DNA of 42,189 nucleotides from [Clostridium] methylpentosum DSM 5476 (lineage in GTDB: Bacteria > Bacillota > Clostridia > Oscillospirales > Ruminococcaceae). Of this stretch, positions 26,230 to 35,621 are shown one piece after another. The stretch spans positions 502,892 through 545,080 of the forward strand of contig EQ973344.1 of the NCBI GenBank assembly GCA_000158655.1, written 5' to 3'. The notes under the pieces were generated by a model. It was given only the letters and a program-made list of their open reading frames with translations. It was not told where the DNA came from and did not search any database. The position numbers and the translations under genes are program-made. Numbering within the stretch: position 1 is the first letter of the stretch; each line of letters opens with the position of its first letter.

Positions 26230-27423
26230 ATGAAAGTCGCATTATTTACAGAAACTTATGTGCCGTATATCAACGGCGTTGTCACCCATGTCAAAGTTTT
26301 AAGGGAGGGTTTGGAGGCGCTGGGGCACGAGGTCCTAGTCGTGTGCGCTGATCCGGACATCTACCGCTACCGCCTGGAAGACGGGGTTCTCTACTGCCCA
26401 GGCGTGAGCTTTAAAAAGTTTTACGATTACGGGCTCGCCTCTCCAGTGAGCGCCGCGCGTCTGAAATACATCAAGGACTTTGACCCGGATATCATCCACA
26501 TTCATACCGAGTTTGGTGTCGGCTTTTCGGGTGCGGCGATGGCAAAGATTCTCAGCGTGCCGCTGGTATACACACTGCACACCATGTACGACGACTACCT
26601 CTACTACATCGCCCCGAAAAAGCTGATTAAAATTGCGAAAAAAACCACCCATGCCTATGCAAAATCGCTCGGAGAGTGGGCAAACGCCCTCACCGGACCC
26701 TCTAAAAAGGTGGAGGAGTATTTCCGAAACATCGGGGTGGACAAACCGGTGCACATCATTCCCAACCCGGTGGAAATTGAGCTGTTCACCCCCGACTGCG
26801 CGACCGAAGAGCAGAAAAAGGAAATTCGCTCCCGCTACGGGGTAACGGATGACGACATGCTCGTCTGCTTCTGCGGACGGCTCGGAAAGGAAAAGAGCGT
26901 CGACGTAATGCTGGATTTCTGGGCGCAGACCGTAAAGCCTCAGGACAACATCAAGCTGCTCATCATCGGGGAAGGGCCCTCGAAGGAGGAACTCGAACAA
27001 CAGGCGGCTGAGCTCGGCATCGGCGATCAAGTGCATTTCGCGGGCAAGATCCTGCACGACAAGCTCCCGCCCTACTACGCGGCGTGCGATCTCTACATCA
27101 CCACTTCCCTCTCAGACACCAACTCGATCTCGATGCTCGAAGGAATGGCGGCCGGCCTGCCGGTCCTGCACATCCGGGATGTGCTCAACAAGGGCCAGGT
27201 GGTTGACGGGGTCAACGGCTACATCTTTCAGGATGCACAGGAGATGTACACCCTGCTCACCCGGTACAAAAACATGCCGCAACAGGAGCGGATGGAACTG
27301 CGCCGGGAGGCACGCGAATCCGTCAAGCAGTCGGGAGCTGAGACGCTTGCCAACAACCTGCTCCAGGTGTACAAAGTCGCCATTGAAACAAAGAACGCCG
27401 AAAAGGTGACAAGGGAAGTTTGA
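26230..27423 (+). CDS. GT4-family glycosyltransferase
   Basis: 397 aa with two Rossmann-like lobes. The acceptor lobe starts MKVALFTETYVPYINGVVTH (glycine-rich loop) and has IIHIHTEFGVGFSG. The donor lobe has VCFCGRLGKEKSVDVML, LLIIGEGPSKEELE, VHFAGKILHDKLPPYYAACD and the nucleotide-sugar-binding SISMLEGMAAGLPVL. This pattern fits retaining GT4 enzymes such as diacylglycerol glucosyltransferases or phosphatidylinositol mannosyltransferase-like proteins; the lipid acceptor is an inference. No signal peptide. AAAGGAGA lies seven bases upstream of the ATG. Divergent from hprK. Confidence 0.9.
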   Translation: MKVALFTETYVPYINGVVTHVKVLREGLEALGHEVLVVCADPDIYRYRLEDGVLYCPGVSFKKFYDYGLASPVSAARLKYIKDFDPDIIHIHTEFGVGFSGAAMAKILSVPLVYTLHTMYDDYLYYIAPKKLIKIAKKTTHAYAKSLGEWANALTGPSKKVEEYFRNIGVDKPVHIIPNPVEIELFTPDCATEEQKKEIRSRYGVTDDDMLVCFCGRLGKEKSVDVMLDFWAQTVKPQDNIKLLIIGEGPSKEELEQQAAELGIGDQVHFAGKILHDKLPPYYAACDLYITTSLSDTNSISMLEGMAAGLPVLHIRDVLNKGQVVDGVNGYIFQDAQEMYTLLTRYKNMPQQERMELRREARESVKQSGAETLANNLLQVYKVAIETKNAEKVTREV

Positions 27424-27649
27424 ATTTAAACGCATTTGATCAAAATCACCCGTTTACTGGTGTCTTGCACAGGCCTAGAAGAGCCATTCCTATTTCAGCC
27501 CCTCAAGGGACATCGAATAGAATCATAGTATTACGTGCACGGCAACCCGTAAACGAGTCAAATTCGCTTGCCATGAGAACAGATAGATTCAGATTGCTGT
27601 TTATGTTTCTTTTGCTTTGCAAAAGCTCTCTTCCCTTCGCGAATGCTTT

Positions 27650-27677
27650 TTCTCTACCCCGGTAGAACCGGGTTTTG
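27650..27677 (+). repeat. CCCGGTAGAACCGGG hairpin, second copy
   Basis: CCCGGT pairs with ACCGGG around AGA, followed by TTTTGT. It shares the GCTTTTT...CCCCGGTA core with the hairpins at 29-54 and, inverted, 42126-42145. Confidence 0.6.
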
Positions 27678-27700
27678 TATCAAGCGAAAGCGTATAACAA

Positions 27701-27757
27701 AAAACCATCCATTGGTCAGGGCGCAACTTTGGGCCGCTCTGACCAATGGATGGTTTT
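27701..27757. terminator. Strong bidirectional terminator
   Basis: A 22-bp near-perfect stem (AAAACCATCCATTGGTCAG and its complement) has T-runs on both strands. It can serve the GT4 gene from the left and the cysteine synthase-like gene from the right. Confidence 0.9.
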
Positions 27758-28020
27758 GCTATGTATCTTCCCATTGTCCGAGATAGCTGCGCCTAGAACC
27801 CCAAGCCGTGCCAGTTTGAGGGCGCAGCGCCGCTGCCCGGAATTGCTACTTTAGCCAAGCTGCCGGTTTTGTTGAGATGACCAAGGCTTTCCGCCTTAGC
27901 TGCTGTTTTCCCGTTCTTCGCCGAAACAGTTGTAGACCCACTTCCTCGGAGTGCCAAAGGACAGGGCGGCGCTTGCTGCGACTGCCAGCATCCGCCCGGA
28001 ACCGGGGGCAGTGTATCCGC

Positions 28021-29025
28021 TTACCGGTGGGCAATCATGTCGAGGAGCTCGAGGTCGTGGGTGATGTAGTGCTCCTTCATCTCCTGCGGGTCGGAGTAAT
28101 CGGTGGAGAGGTATTTTTTGTTGTCGTCTGCAAACACAGTGACAATCACACTGTCCTCCCCGATGCGGTCCTGTGCCATAATGCTCCCGAGGAAGTTTGC
28201 GCCGGACGACACACCGACCCCAATGCCGAGCTGTTCCGAAAGCATTCGCGCCATGATGATGGAGTCCCCGTCGTCCACCGAGACAACCCCGTCGAGCTCG
28301 TCGAGCTTGAGAATGCTCGGCACAAACTCATCCGAGATTCCCTGTATGCGATGTCTACCGACCTTGTAACCGGTTGAGAGGGTGGGCGAATTGAGCGGCT
28401 CGAGAGGAAAGATCTTGCAGGCTGGATTGGTCTTTTGCAGCCGCTTGCCGATCCCCATGACCGTGCCGCCGGTGCCGACGCCCGCCACCACCCCGTCAGG
28501 TGTCAGACCGAGTCTGCTGAGCTGGGAGAGGATCTCCTCTCCTGTCATAAGGAAATGCGCCTCCACGTTGTCGTCGTTGGAAAATTGGCGGGGCAGGAAC
28601 ACTCCGCCCTGTTTGGCCAGCTCCTCAGTCATCGAGATAGAGCCGAGAAAACCGCCCTCCTCATGGGAGACCAGCCGCACCTCAGCCCCATAGCTCTTCA
28701 TGAGGTTGATGCGCTCCGCGCTCATCCAGTCGGGCATGTAGATGATCACCTGGTGCCCCAAATAGCTGCCGATCGCAGAAAAGGAAATTCCAGTGTTGCC
28801 GCTGGTGGCCTCCACAATGACGTCATTTTCGCTGATCGTCCCCTGCCAGTAGGCTTTTTTGAGAATGTGATAGGCGACCCGATCCTTGATGCTTCCGGTG
28901 AGGTTGTAGTGCTCCGCCTTGGCAAACAGCCGGCGATGCTCCCCCTTATAACGAAAGTGGATCTCGAGGAGGGGGGTGTTTCCGATGAGGCCTGCGATAT
29001 TTTGAAACCGTTTCAGTCTGTCCAT
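28021..29025 (-). CDS. Cysteine synthase-like PLP enzyme
   Basis: 334 aa fold-type II PLP protein of the CysK/CBS family. The Schiff-base lysine is Lys47 in NLTGSIKDR, the substrate loop is [10 protein letters not shown] and the phosphate-binding loop [11 protein letters not shown]-acetylserine is the likely first substrate. The last 25 residues (after [14 protein letters not shown]) resemble those of the CysK group. The start is ATG 29025 after GGGGGAGG; the open frame to 29076 overlaps yqeY. It directly follows yqeY (10 bases), an unusual pairing. No Cys-responsive T-box is visible. Confidence 0.92.
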   Translation of the reverse strand: MDRLKRFQNIAGLIGNTPLLEIHFRYKGEHRRLFAKAEHYNLTGSIKDRVAYHILKKAYWQGTISENDVIVEATSGNTGISFSAIGSYLGHQVIIYMPDWMSAERINLMKSYGAEVRLVSHEEGGFLGSISMTEELAKQGGVFLPRQFSNDDNVEAHFLMTGEEILSQLSRLGLTPDGVVAGVGTGGTVMGIGKRLQKTNPACKIFPLEPLNSPTLSTGYKVGRHRIQGISDEFVPSILKLDELDGVVSVDDGDSIIMARMLSEQLGIGVGVSSGANFLGSIMAQDRIGEDSVIVTVFADDNKKYLSTDYSDPQEMKEHYITHDLELLDMIAHR

Positions 29026-29035
29026 GCGCCTCCCC

Positions 29036-29482
29036 CTACTGCAAAAATTCGCCGACAATCCGGTTGACCAGGCCACCGTCCGCCTTGCCCTTGGTCAGTG
29101 GCATCAGGCTCTTCATGAGTCTGCCTTTGTCCTTCATAGTCGGCGCGTCAATCGAAAGCTCGGCAAGGACTTTGCGGATGGTCTCGCGGATTTCCTCCTC
29201 GGACATCTGGACGGGTGCGAATTCCCCGAGCACCGCAAGACGGGCTCTGCATTCGCTGACAATGTCCTCCCTGCCTTCAGGAGCGGAATCGAGGGTTTCC
29301 TGTGTCTGTTTGATTTCCTTTAAAATGATCAGGTCCTCTTCCTCGGGTGTGAGGTCGGCCTGTTTATCCTTTGCCTTTGCTTTGAGCGCGGAGAGCAGCA
29401 TCGAAAGGGAGTCTTTGCGCTGCATATCCTTTTCTTTCAGCGCCTGCATCATGGCGCGCTGAATTGTTTGTGTCTTGGACAT
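29036..29482 (-). CDS. YqeY-like GatB/Yqey-domain protein
   Basis: 148 aa, complete. An N-terminal helical part ([21 protein letters not shown]) is followed by the GatB-tail-like domain with [44 protein letters not shown]. Family proteins resemble the tRNA-binding tail of the GatB amidotransferase subunit; a role in tRNA-linked metabolism is assumed. TAAGGAGG lies six bases before the ATG. Its leader contains a terminator-like hairpin. Confidence 0.93.
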   Translation of the reverse strand: MSKTQTIQRAMMQALKEKDMQRKDSLSMLLSALKAKAKDKQADLTPEEEDLIILKEIKQTQETLDSAPEGREDIVSECRARLAVLGEFAPVQMSEEEIRETIRKVLAELSIDAPTMKDKGRLMKSLMPLTKGKADGGLVNRIVGEFLQ

Positions 29483-29514
29483 GACAATTCCTCCTTAAAA
29501 TAGCCTGTTTGATA

Positions 29515-29544
29515 GAAAAAACCGTAAGCCTGGGCTGTACGGTT
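29515..29544 (-). terminator. Attenuator-like hairpin in the yqeY leader
   Basis: On the minus strand, AACCGTA and AGCC pair with GGCT and TACGGTT around a two-base loop, and six T follow at once. It lies between the promoter (29561-29589) and the yqeY start, so it must be read through or prevented from folding. Confidence 0.6.
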
Positions 29545-29560
29545 CCAATCGTTCCAATCT

Positions 29561-29589
29561 AGTATACACCGGTCATAGATTTTTTTCAA
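29561..29589 (-). promoter_or_regulatory. Promoter of yqeY
   Basis: TTGAAA and TATACT are 17 bases apart on the minus strand; start near 29554. Confidence 0.75.
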
Positions 29590-29782
29590 TTGTTTTTTGG
29601 ATTTTAACGTCTGCCGCCCCGTTCGCCCTTCTGTCCAAAAAATTCTCATTCAGGTTGGGATGGTTAGCGCTTGGATGGAGCTGGGTGGAAATCATACGGA
29701 GGAAATAGTTGGCTGTTCTCTGAACAGGCTGTCAAGATTGAGACGGGTTCCCCCTGCTGGAGAGAACGCATCCAAACTCTTC

Positions 29783-30118
29783 TCACTCTAGGTAACCGCT
29801 GAATAAATCGCGCTTGACGGCTCTGCGAACATCTTGCGGTCGGACTTTGGCTAATTCCGTATCAAAAATGCTCCGAATGCGTAAGTATTCGTCCGCTTTT
29901 TCCTTGAATTGTATCAAAAGTTGTCTCGCGGTCTGTATACCGGATTTCATCAGCGCTAACCTAGAAAACTGCTCCCTGTCGATGCCCTGTTTGTCGGCAG
30001 TATAAAAGAAACTGGAAGAATTTCTCATAAGGTGTGACTCATGTCTTTGGCGCCAACACACGGTCATCTGTCTCAACTCAGTTCCGAGAGCTAGACATCC
30101 GGTTTTTTTATCCTTCAT
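29783..30118 (-). CDS. Hypothetical helical protein
   Basis: 111 aa, no family recognised. A Cys-containing, basic N-terminal part (residues 1-50) precedes a mainly helical half rich in Lys, Arg, Glu and Leu (ARQLLIQFKEKADEYLRIR, VRPQDVRRAVKRDLFSG). No signal peptide or membrane segment. The ribosome site is weak (ACAGGAAACA just before ATG 30118), and it lies after the rhamnosidase terminator. Coding status is moderate: the composition looks like a protein, but it could be a remnant. Confidence 0.5.
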   Translation of the reverse strand: MKDKKTGCLALGTELRQMTVCWRQRHESHLMRNSSSFFYTADKQGIDREQFSRLALMKSGIQTARQLLIQFKEKADEYLRIRSIFDTELAKVRPQDVRRAVKRDLFSGYLE

Positions 30119-30174
30119 TGTTTCCTGTCTCGCATACTGAGGTTCATGCAGCTTCCCCTTTTCTTTGAAAAGCT

Positions 30175-30204
30175 GAAAGGGCGCAGCATACGCTGCGCCC
30201 TTTC
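30175..30204 (-). terminator. Terminator of the rhamnosidase gene
   Basis: GAAAGGGCGCAGC pairs with GCTGCGCCCTTTC around four bases, 20 bases after the stop, followed by AGCTTTTC on the minus strand. Confidence 0.8.
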
Positions 30205-30223
30205 ACTGTATGTTCAATGGATT

Positions 30224-33200
30224 TTATCTGCGTTTCTTCGATACAACGAATGCTGTCGCTGCAAGGGCCGCTACTGCAACGGCTACTGCGATTGGGGAGG
30301 ATTCGCCTGTTTTGACATTTCTACCGGATGTGGAGAGGGCAGTGTCCCCCGCGACTGTTGCTGCCTGCCCGACGTCAAGCCTTGTCAGCGCATCATATGC
30401 CGCTTTGAGATTGTCCGCCGCTCTGTTCACGACATCCTGATCCGACTCGGTCAGGTTGTTGTCTGCAAACACCGCTTCTGCCTCGGCGCGAGCGGCGTTG
30501 TAGGCGTCCACGCTTTGTTCGGTGTAGCTACTCAGATCAGCCACCTCGGTTTCGACCAGCGTCTTCTCGAGCAGGCTCTTGTCCGCCCGGAGCCGGAGGT
30601 TGACCATCGCATTGAGCAGTTCGCTGGCTGCGCTGTCCACCTCATCCTGCATGGCGTTGCCGTCGTTATAAACGGTTTTTGCCGTGGCAAGGGCTGCTGT
30701 AAACTCTGCCTTTCCTTGCTCGACATAGTTGTCAAGATTGTAGCTCTCGCCCACTTCAATCAAGGTGTTCAGGTTTGTTTTGCTTCCCTTGACAAAGCCG
30801 AGCTTGTGGATTTCGTTCATCAGAGCTTTCCACGCCCCGTCCACTTCTTCCTGGCTTGCCATCAAGTTTGTGTTAACGGATTTTGCGTTTTCAAGGGCCG
30901 CTGTAAAGCTCTCCTGTACCATTGGGATAACGTTTTCAAACTCATCCGAGTCCTTCTGTGTTTGCGCATAGGCGATCACCTGGGAAAGGATCGTCTTGTT
31001 CGCCTGAGTGGGAGTAACGTAGCCCTCGCCCGCTGCAACAGAGAGCTTTCCATCTTGGATCGAGAAGTCAAATCCGCCTGAGGAGAGGGAGAACGCCGCG
31101 ACTTGCTGACCGTTGTTGGTGGTCATGCCGAGGAAGGTAATGCCGTCAATTCCCTGGAAGTCGCTGACCGCATCCGCATTGACCGGCAGGTATAGTGTCG
31201 CGGTGGTGTTGGCTGGGACAACTGCGCTGTAAGAGGTGAGATTTCCGTTTCCGTCCGCTGTCCAGTTGGATACGATCTCCCCATAGTTTGAGTCATAACG
31301 CCCATTCGCATAAGTGATCTGGCTTTGGGTATCCACAGTTGGCTGCAAAATGAATTCCTTAAATCCCGGTGTGGTCGCGCTCTGCTTAATACCGACCATG
31401 TACTGGTACATCCACTCGAGGCATGCCCCATAGGAATAATGGTTGAACGAGTTCATCCCAGCGTCGCCAAAGCTATTGTCCACAGAGTAGGAGTTCCATC
31501 TTTCCCAAATGGTTGTAGCGCCATTTTTCACGCTGTACAGCCAGGAGGGAAGCTCATCCTGCATCAGCAATGCGTATGCGGTTTCCGCCTCACCAACTTC
31601 GCTGAGAATCGGGAGCAGCACATTGACGCCGAGGAATCCGACTGACAAGGTATTTTCCCCGTATTCCGGACGAACAGCACCGTTTTCATTTTTGATATTC
31701 TTGACAAGGTTTTCGACATAGGTCTCTTTTTGCGCTTGTGTATCGTACAAGCCGCATTTGAGCGCCCAGAGCAATGCGGTCTGCGCATTGTCGATATATG
31801 GATAACCGTGGTTGGATACTCCGCCGCCATCTGCAGTAGCGGACAAAACATTGCCGTTTTCATCCACGTATTTTTCCATAAACTTTTCTTTGAGCTCGAG
31901 ATATTTTGCCGCATAGGTCGCGGCATCCTCTGTTTCCCCGATCAAACCAGCCATTTTTTCCATCAGCTGGGTACAGTAAATTTCATAGACTGCATTCAGA
32001 TAGGGGGTAGAGGCGGGATACAAGCCGAGCCAATCCCCGAACATGGGAGAGCTGTATCCTTGTTCGTAAACACGCTGCATATAGGAGGTCATGTAATCAT
32101 AGGACTTTTCGATTGTTGTAAGATCACCTGTCTGCTGATACACCGTCCACGGGATGATGACGCCCGCGTCAGACCAGCCACAGGAGACCATACTTGCAAA
32201 GAAGCCCACAAAACCGGTTGGCATAATGGCGGAATAGAACCCGCCGTTGTTGCTGTTGCTCTGGTTCATGACATCGATATAATTTTCAAAGAATGCTGTG
32301 GCGTCAAAGTTATACAGACCGGTTTGCGCAAACAGCTGGGCGTCGCCTGTCCAACCCACGCGCTCCGCGCGCTGCGGGCAGTCGGTCGGAATCGAAAGGT
32401 AATTTGACCGCTGGCTCCAGAGGGTATTCTGCACCAGCTGGTTGACAGATGGATCGGAGGTTTCCAAATAACCGGTTTGATCGGTGACTGAGGTGATTGT
32501 CTTGCTCTCTGCGCGTTTGATGGTCACCTCGGCGTCCGCCGTAATCTCAACATAACGGAAACCGTGGAAGGTAAAGTCGGGTTCAAACACTTCATCACCC
32601 GTGCCGGCAAAGGTATACTGGTCCGTCACCTTAGCTGATGTCAACGCCACGGTGTAAATGCTCCCTTTGGGGCCGTCGCTGCCGCCCTTTTCAATTTCAG
32701 GATTGAGTTTTCCATCATTGAGCATCTCTGCGTGACGGATTTTCATTGTGGTGCCCGCTGCCGCGGAGGCGGTGAGATCCATCACACCCGCTTTGTTCTG
32801 GCCCATGTCCAAAATCAAGGTTTCGCCGGGCTGGATCGTCATATCGCCCGTCGTGTCCACCGGCTGTTTGACGACGTGCCCTGTCGCATATTCAGAGGTT
32901 CCGCCTTCAGACACCGGTTTTTCAATCTGGCTGTATTTAAAGCAGTCTTCTCCGCCAATTGGCTGGTGCGTCGTGGTTTCATCAACAGAAGCGGCCGCCT
33001 TGCTGCTCGGGCGGAGCTCACCCGTATAGTCAAATTTCGCCACTTCGTCCCAGCCGCTGACGTCATAGCCGATGTCATTCCAACCAGCAACCTGCGCCGC
33101 GATACGCGCGTCATAGGACGTTCCGTCGAAAAAGTCGTTGGAGAGTACGGGGGATTCATCACTGGATTTCCAGTCGGTTGTATTGGTGCTGATCACCTCT

Positions 33201-34030
33201 TTGGTTCCATCCGTATAGGTGACCACTGCTTTTGCAATCAATGCGAGTTCGCTTACATCTGGATCCCCAATACTCTGGTAGTTCGCAACCGTTCCAATGT
33301 TCCCCGCGTACCAGCCGTTGCCGACCATCACGCCGATGGCGAGCTCAGAATCGTCAATGTAGTCTGTGATATCATAGGTTTGGTAGTTGACATAGTGAAA
33401 GTAATCGGTCCATCCCGGATTAAAGGTATCGTCTACTTCCCCTGCCAGAACTTCCTGTCCATTGACGTAGGCGTTGTAGATGCCCAGAGAGGAGATGTAT
33501 AGCTTTGCACTTTCCACCGATTTGGAAAGTGTTTTTTGGGTGCGGAACATCGGAGCACCAGCCTCCTGCCGACCCGCGACAATCCAGTCTGCCTGTGTGA
33601 AATCACAGCCTGTATCAAAATAAGAGGGTGCAGATTTTGTCACAGTTCCAGTCGCATCGGTCACCGAAACTGTCCAGTAATACCTGGTTTCGAGCTCCAG
33701 CGCCGGGCCGTCATAGCGGACCGCGACAGACTTGTCATCCTCCACCCTGCCGCTATCCCACACAACAGCTCCGTTTGCGTTGTCTTTGGTGACGACAATT
33801 TGGTATGCTTTTTGGTTTTGGCCAATTAGATTTGAATCCATAGCCCAGCTGAAACGGACGTCGTCTTTGTCAATTCCGAGCGGATTCTCCATATAATTGA
33901 CTCTGAGATACTCAATCTCGGTACTGCTTGCGGGAACCGCCATTGCACTGATCGAACTGCCTGCAATTGTAACCGCCATGGTTGCTGACAGCAGCAATGC
34001 AAGGGCTTTTTTCTTGTTGAAGATTTTCAT
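30224..34030 (-). CDS. Secreted anchored alpha-L-rhamnosidase, GH78
   Basis: 1268 aa. A signal peptide (MKIFNKKKALALLLSATMAV, cut near AMA) leads to the N-terminal beta domains (NPLGIDKDDVRFSWAMDS; RTQKTLSKSVESAKLYISSL). The GH78 (alpha/alpha)6 barrel contains DCPQRAERVGWTGDAQ at about residues 549-564, and CGWSDAGVIIPWT and FGDWLGLYP follow. A C-terminal beta domain precedes three FIVAR repeats (about 1010-1225). The C-terminus GRNVKTGESSPIAVA, hydrophobic stretch and KKRR resembles an LPXTG-type anchor with a degenerate motif. It should release terminal rhamnose from plant or bacterial glycans at the cell surface. The ATG follows GAAAGGGG; ATG 34114 upstream lacks a signal peptide. Probably regulated by the divergent AraC protein. 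Confidence 0.93.
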   Translation of the reverse strand: MKIFNKKKALALLLSATMAVTIAGSSISAMAVPASSTEIEYLRVNYMENPLGIDKDDVRFSWAMDSNLIGQNQKAYQIVVTKDNANGAVVWDSGRVEDDKSVAVRYDGPALELETRYYWTVSVTDATGTVTKSAPSYFDTGCDFTQADWIVAGRQEAGAPMFRTQKTLSKSVESAKLYISSLGIYNAYVNGQEVLAGEVDDTFNPGWTDYFHYVNYQTYDITDYIDDSELAIGVMVGNGWYAGNIGTVANYQSIGDPDVSELALIAKAVVTYTDGTKEVISTNTTDWKSSDESPVLSNDFFDGTSYDARIAAQVAGWNDIGYDVSGWDEVAKFDYTGELRPSSKAAASVDETTTHQPIGGEDCFKYSQIEKPVSEGGTSEYATGHVVKQPVDTTGDMTIQPGETLILDMGQNKAGVMDLTASAAAGTTMKIRHAEMLNDGKLNPEIEKGGSDGPKGSIYTVALTSAKVTDQYTFAGTGDEVFEPDFTFHGFRYVEITADAEVTIKRAESKTITSVTDQTGYLETSDPSVNQLVQNTLWSQRSNYLSIPTDCPQRAERVGWTGDAQLFAQTGLYNFDATAFFENYIDVMNQSNSNNGGFYSAIMPTGFVGFFASMVSCGWSDAGVIIPWTVYQQTGDLTTIEKSYDYMTSYMQRVYEQGYSSPMFGDWLGLYPASTPYLNAVYEIYCTQLMEKMAGLIGETEDAATYAAKYLELKEKFMEKYVDENGNVLSATADGGGVSNHGYPYIDNAQTALLWALKCGLYDTQAQKETYVENLVKNIKNENGAVRPEYGENTLSVGFLGVNVLLPILSEVGEAETAYALLMQDELPSWLYSVKNGATTIWERWNSYSVDNSFGDAGMNSFNHYSYGACLEWMYQYMVGIKQSATTPGFKEFILQPTVDTQSQITYANGRYDSNYGEIVSNWTADGNGNLTSYSAVVPANTTATLYLPVNADAVSDFQGIDGITFLGMTTNNGQQVAAFSLSSGGFDFSIQDGKLSVAAGEGYVTPTQANKTILSQVIAYAQTQKDSDEFENVIPMVQESFTAALENAKSVNTNLMASQEEVDGAWKALMNEIHKLGFVKGSKTNLNTLIEVGESYNLDNYVEQGKAEFTAALATAKTVYNDGNAMQDEVDSAASELLNAMVNLRLRADKSLLEKTLVETEVADLSSYTEQSVDAYNAARAEAEAVFADNNLTESDQDVVNRAADNLKAAYDALTRLDVGQAATVAGDTALSTSGRNVKTGESSPIAVAVAVAALAATAFVVSKKRR

Positions 34031-34067
34031 GAGTGACCCCTTTCCTTCTCTCTTGTGATATTGCACA

Positions 34068-34095
34068 CAAAACAATTTATCCGTAAGTTGTTTTG
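34068..34095. promoter_or_regulatory. Operator-like inverted repeat before the rhamnosidase
   Basis: CAAAACAA and TTGTTTTG face each other across 12 bases, between the promoter and the start codon. CAACA-type words recur between 34098 and 34148. It is a plausible binding site for the AraC regulator. Confidence 0.35.
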
Positions 34096-34121
34096 GTACA
34101 ACACGTGTGTTCAACGGTTGT

Positions 34122-34150
34122 ATTATATCATTATCAACAGTTTACAACAA
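34122..34150 (-). promoter_or_regulatory. Promoter of the rhamnosidase gene
   Basis: On the minus strand TATAAT (near 34124) lies 17 bases downstream of TTGTTG. A TTGACA further upstream has poor spacing. The transcript has a leader of roughly 90 bases. Confidence 0.5.
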
Positions 34151-34283
34151 TGTCAAATCCTAAGGTAAAAGGTGCCCTATGCTCATATCTTCACAAAAAA
34201 ACCTGTTCATGCGATTATATTTCGTGTATACTATAGAATAGGAGAAGTGTCAATACAGCCAGCGAATGAGGGATGGGGGACAA

Positions 34284-35306
34284 ATGAATACATTAGACCG
34301 TTTTGCTCAATTGAGCACACAGCAAAGGGAACAGCAGTGGAAAATCGAGGCATGTGCAAAAGCGTTATCGAAACCAATCAAGCAGCAAATTGAGCAGCAA
34401 GGGTATTATACATTATCTAACGGAAGTTTTTTTGAAAGAGATCAACTGATTTCCGCAAACATGCACCTGAACATACCGATGGCGCTTGCACCACACAAAC
34501 ACGATTTCTTTGAATTGATCTATGTTTATCAGGGTAGTGTCATCAACGTCGTCGACGCCCATGAGGTTGTGCTCCAGCAAGGGGATCTTTGCATTATGAA
34601 CGCATCGGCGGTCCACACCCTTGGAAAGTTGGGGAAACAGGATACTGTGTACAATATCCTGATTAAGCCCGAGCTCTTTAATCAGGCGTTTTTAGGACTG
34701 ATTGCGGAAAACGAGATCATTTCGAGTTTTTTTCTGAATTCAATCTATCAAAAGAGTATTTCTAGAAACTTCATGACCTTCCACACCCAAGATTTTCCGA
34801 GCGATGATGCCGAGACCTACGTGCACAGGCTCATCATGGAAAACCATTTCAAAGATATTTATTACAACAAGTCGATTGAGATTTCGTTGGTGGGTCTGTT
34901 CATCGAGCTGACAAGAGGATATAAGCACCGGCAGGATCAAAACAGCAGCATCGAACTCGGCATGTCCAATGTGTCTCAAATTATCGCCTATATCAGCGAT
35001 CATTACAAAGACATTTCAATCAAGCAAGTCGCGGACCATTTTTCCTACCACCCCAACTACCTGTCCTCCCTGCTCAAAAAATACACCGACAAAACCTTTT
35101 CAGAAATCCTGCAAAACATCCGGTTCACTGCCGCAAAAGAGTATCTGCAAAAGCTGGATATTCCGATTAATGAGATTGTCTATATGGTCGGATACACCAA
35201 CAAAAGCCATTTTTATCGCACGTTTAAACAAGAAATGGGGATCACCCCAGCACAGTACCGAAAACAGGCAGTAGCAAGCAAAGGAATGGATTCCTTGAAA
35301 CGATAA
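34284..35306 (+). CDS. AraC-family transcriptional regulator
   Basis: 340 aa. An N-terminal cupin-like sensing domain (HKHDFFELIYVYQGSV at about 73-88, LQQGDLCIMNASAVHTLG at about 101-118) is followed by two C-terminal helix-turn-helix motifs: ISIKQVADHFSYHPNYLSSL and IPINEIVYMVGYTNKSHFYR, ending FKQEMGITPAQYRK. It probably senses a sugar released from rhamnose glycans and activates the divergent rhamnosidase. ATG 34284 was chosen with GGGGGA upstream; another ATG lies six codons earlier. A possible -10 (TATACT) is at 34227-34232. Confidence 0.92.
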   Translation: MNTLDRFAQLSTQQREQQWKIEACAKALSKPIKQQIEQQGYYTLSNGSFFERDQLISANMHLNIPMALAPHKHDFFELIYVYQGSVINVVDAHEVVLQQGDLCIMNASAVHTLGKLGKQDTVYNILIKPELFNQAFLGLIAENEIISSFFLNSIYQKSISRNFMTFHTQDFPSDDAETYVHRLIMENHFKDIYYNKSIEISLVGLFIELTRGYKHRQDQNSSIELGMSNVSQIIAYISDHYKDISIKQVADHFSYHPNYLSSLLKKYTDKTFSEILQNIRFTAAKEYLQKLDIPINEIVYMVGYTNKSHFYRTFKQEMGITPAQYRKQAVASKGMDSLKR

Positions 35307-35588
35307 AAAATAAAATATATTTACCGAAACGGCGCAGCTTCGGCTATGCCGTTTCTCCGTTTTCCAGGTCATTGAGGACATGGGGCGTATTCTCACAAGG
35401 TCAGTGGTCCTCTTCCTTTAAAATGCGTTGCATTTTGCTTACTGGGAAGTCTCCCACCCCCGCTGCAATTCCTTTCACGACCAACAACACCGCACAGGGC
35501 GGTTTTGCCAAAGTTTTTAGAAAGATATTTCAAAAGGTTTTTCTTACTCTAATACGGAAAGCTTTCTGAAATGCCAAAGATAAAAAGA
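35307..35588. other. Intergenic region after the AraC gene
   Basis: Apart from the terminator at 35326-35364, nothing recognisable is seen. The base composition changes here to the A+T-richer TetR island. Confidence 0.35.
35326..35364 (+). terminator. Terminator of the AraC gene
   Basis: GAAACGGC and GCAGC pair with GCTAT-like and GCCGTTTC segments around TTCG, followed by CTCCGTTTT on the plus strand. Confidence 0.7.
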
Positions 35589-35621
35589 AAAACGCTGTAG
35601 GTTTTCAATCTACAGCGTTTT
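35589..35621 (-). terminator. Terminator of the TetR gene
   Basis: AAAACGCTGTAG and CTACAGCGTTTT form a perfect 12-bp stem followed by TCTTTTTATC on the minus strand. The TAG stop codon of the TetR gene lies within the stem. Confidence 0.85.

Larger units (their letters stand above)
27424..28020. other. Intergenic region after the GT4 gene
   Basis: 597 bases with no supported gene. It holds the CCCGGTAGAACCGGG hairpin near 27658 and a strong bidirectional terminator at 27701-27757. The minus-strand frame near 27846-28034 lacks start signals and family resemblance. Confidence 0.4.

Noticed and set aside
27424-27570. Weak palindromic words (ACCCGTTTACTGGTGT, CCCCTCAAGGG) possibly forming another fossil array
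   Set aside because: No shared repeat sequence between the words and no constant spacing.
27846-28034. Minus-strand frame downstream of the cysteine synthase-like gene, with a hydrophobic stretch in one frame resembling an anchor
   Set aside because: Too short, no ribosome site, several frames equally open, and no KTG-type motif as in the true anchors.
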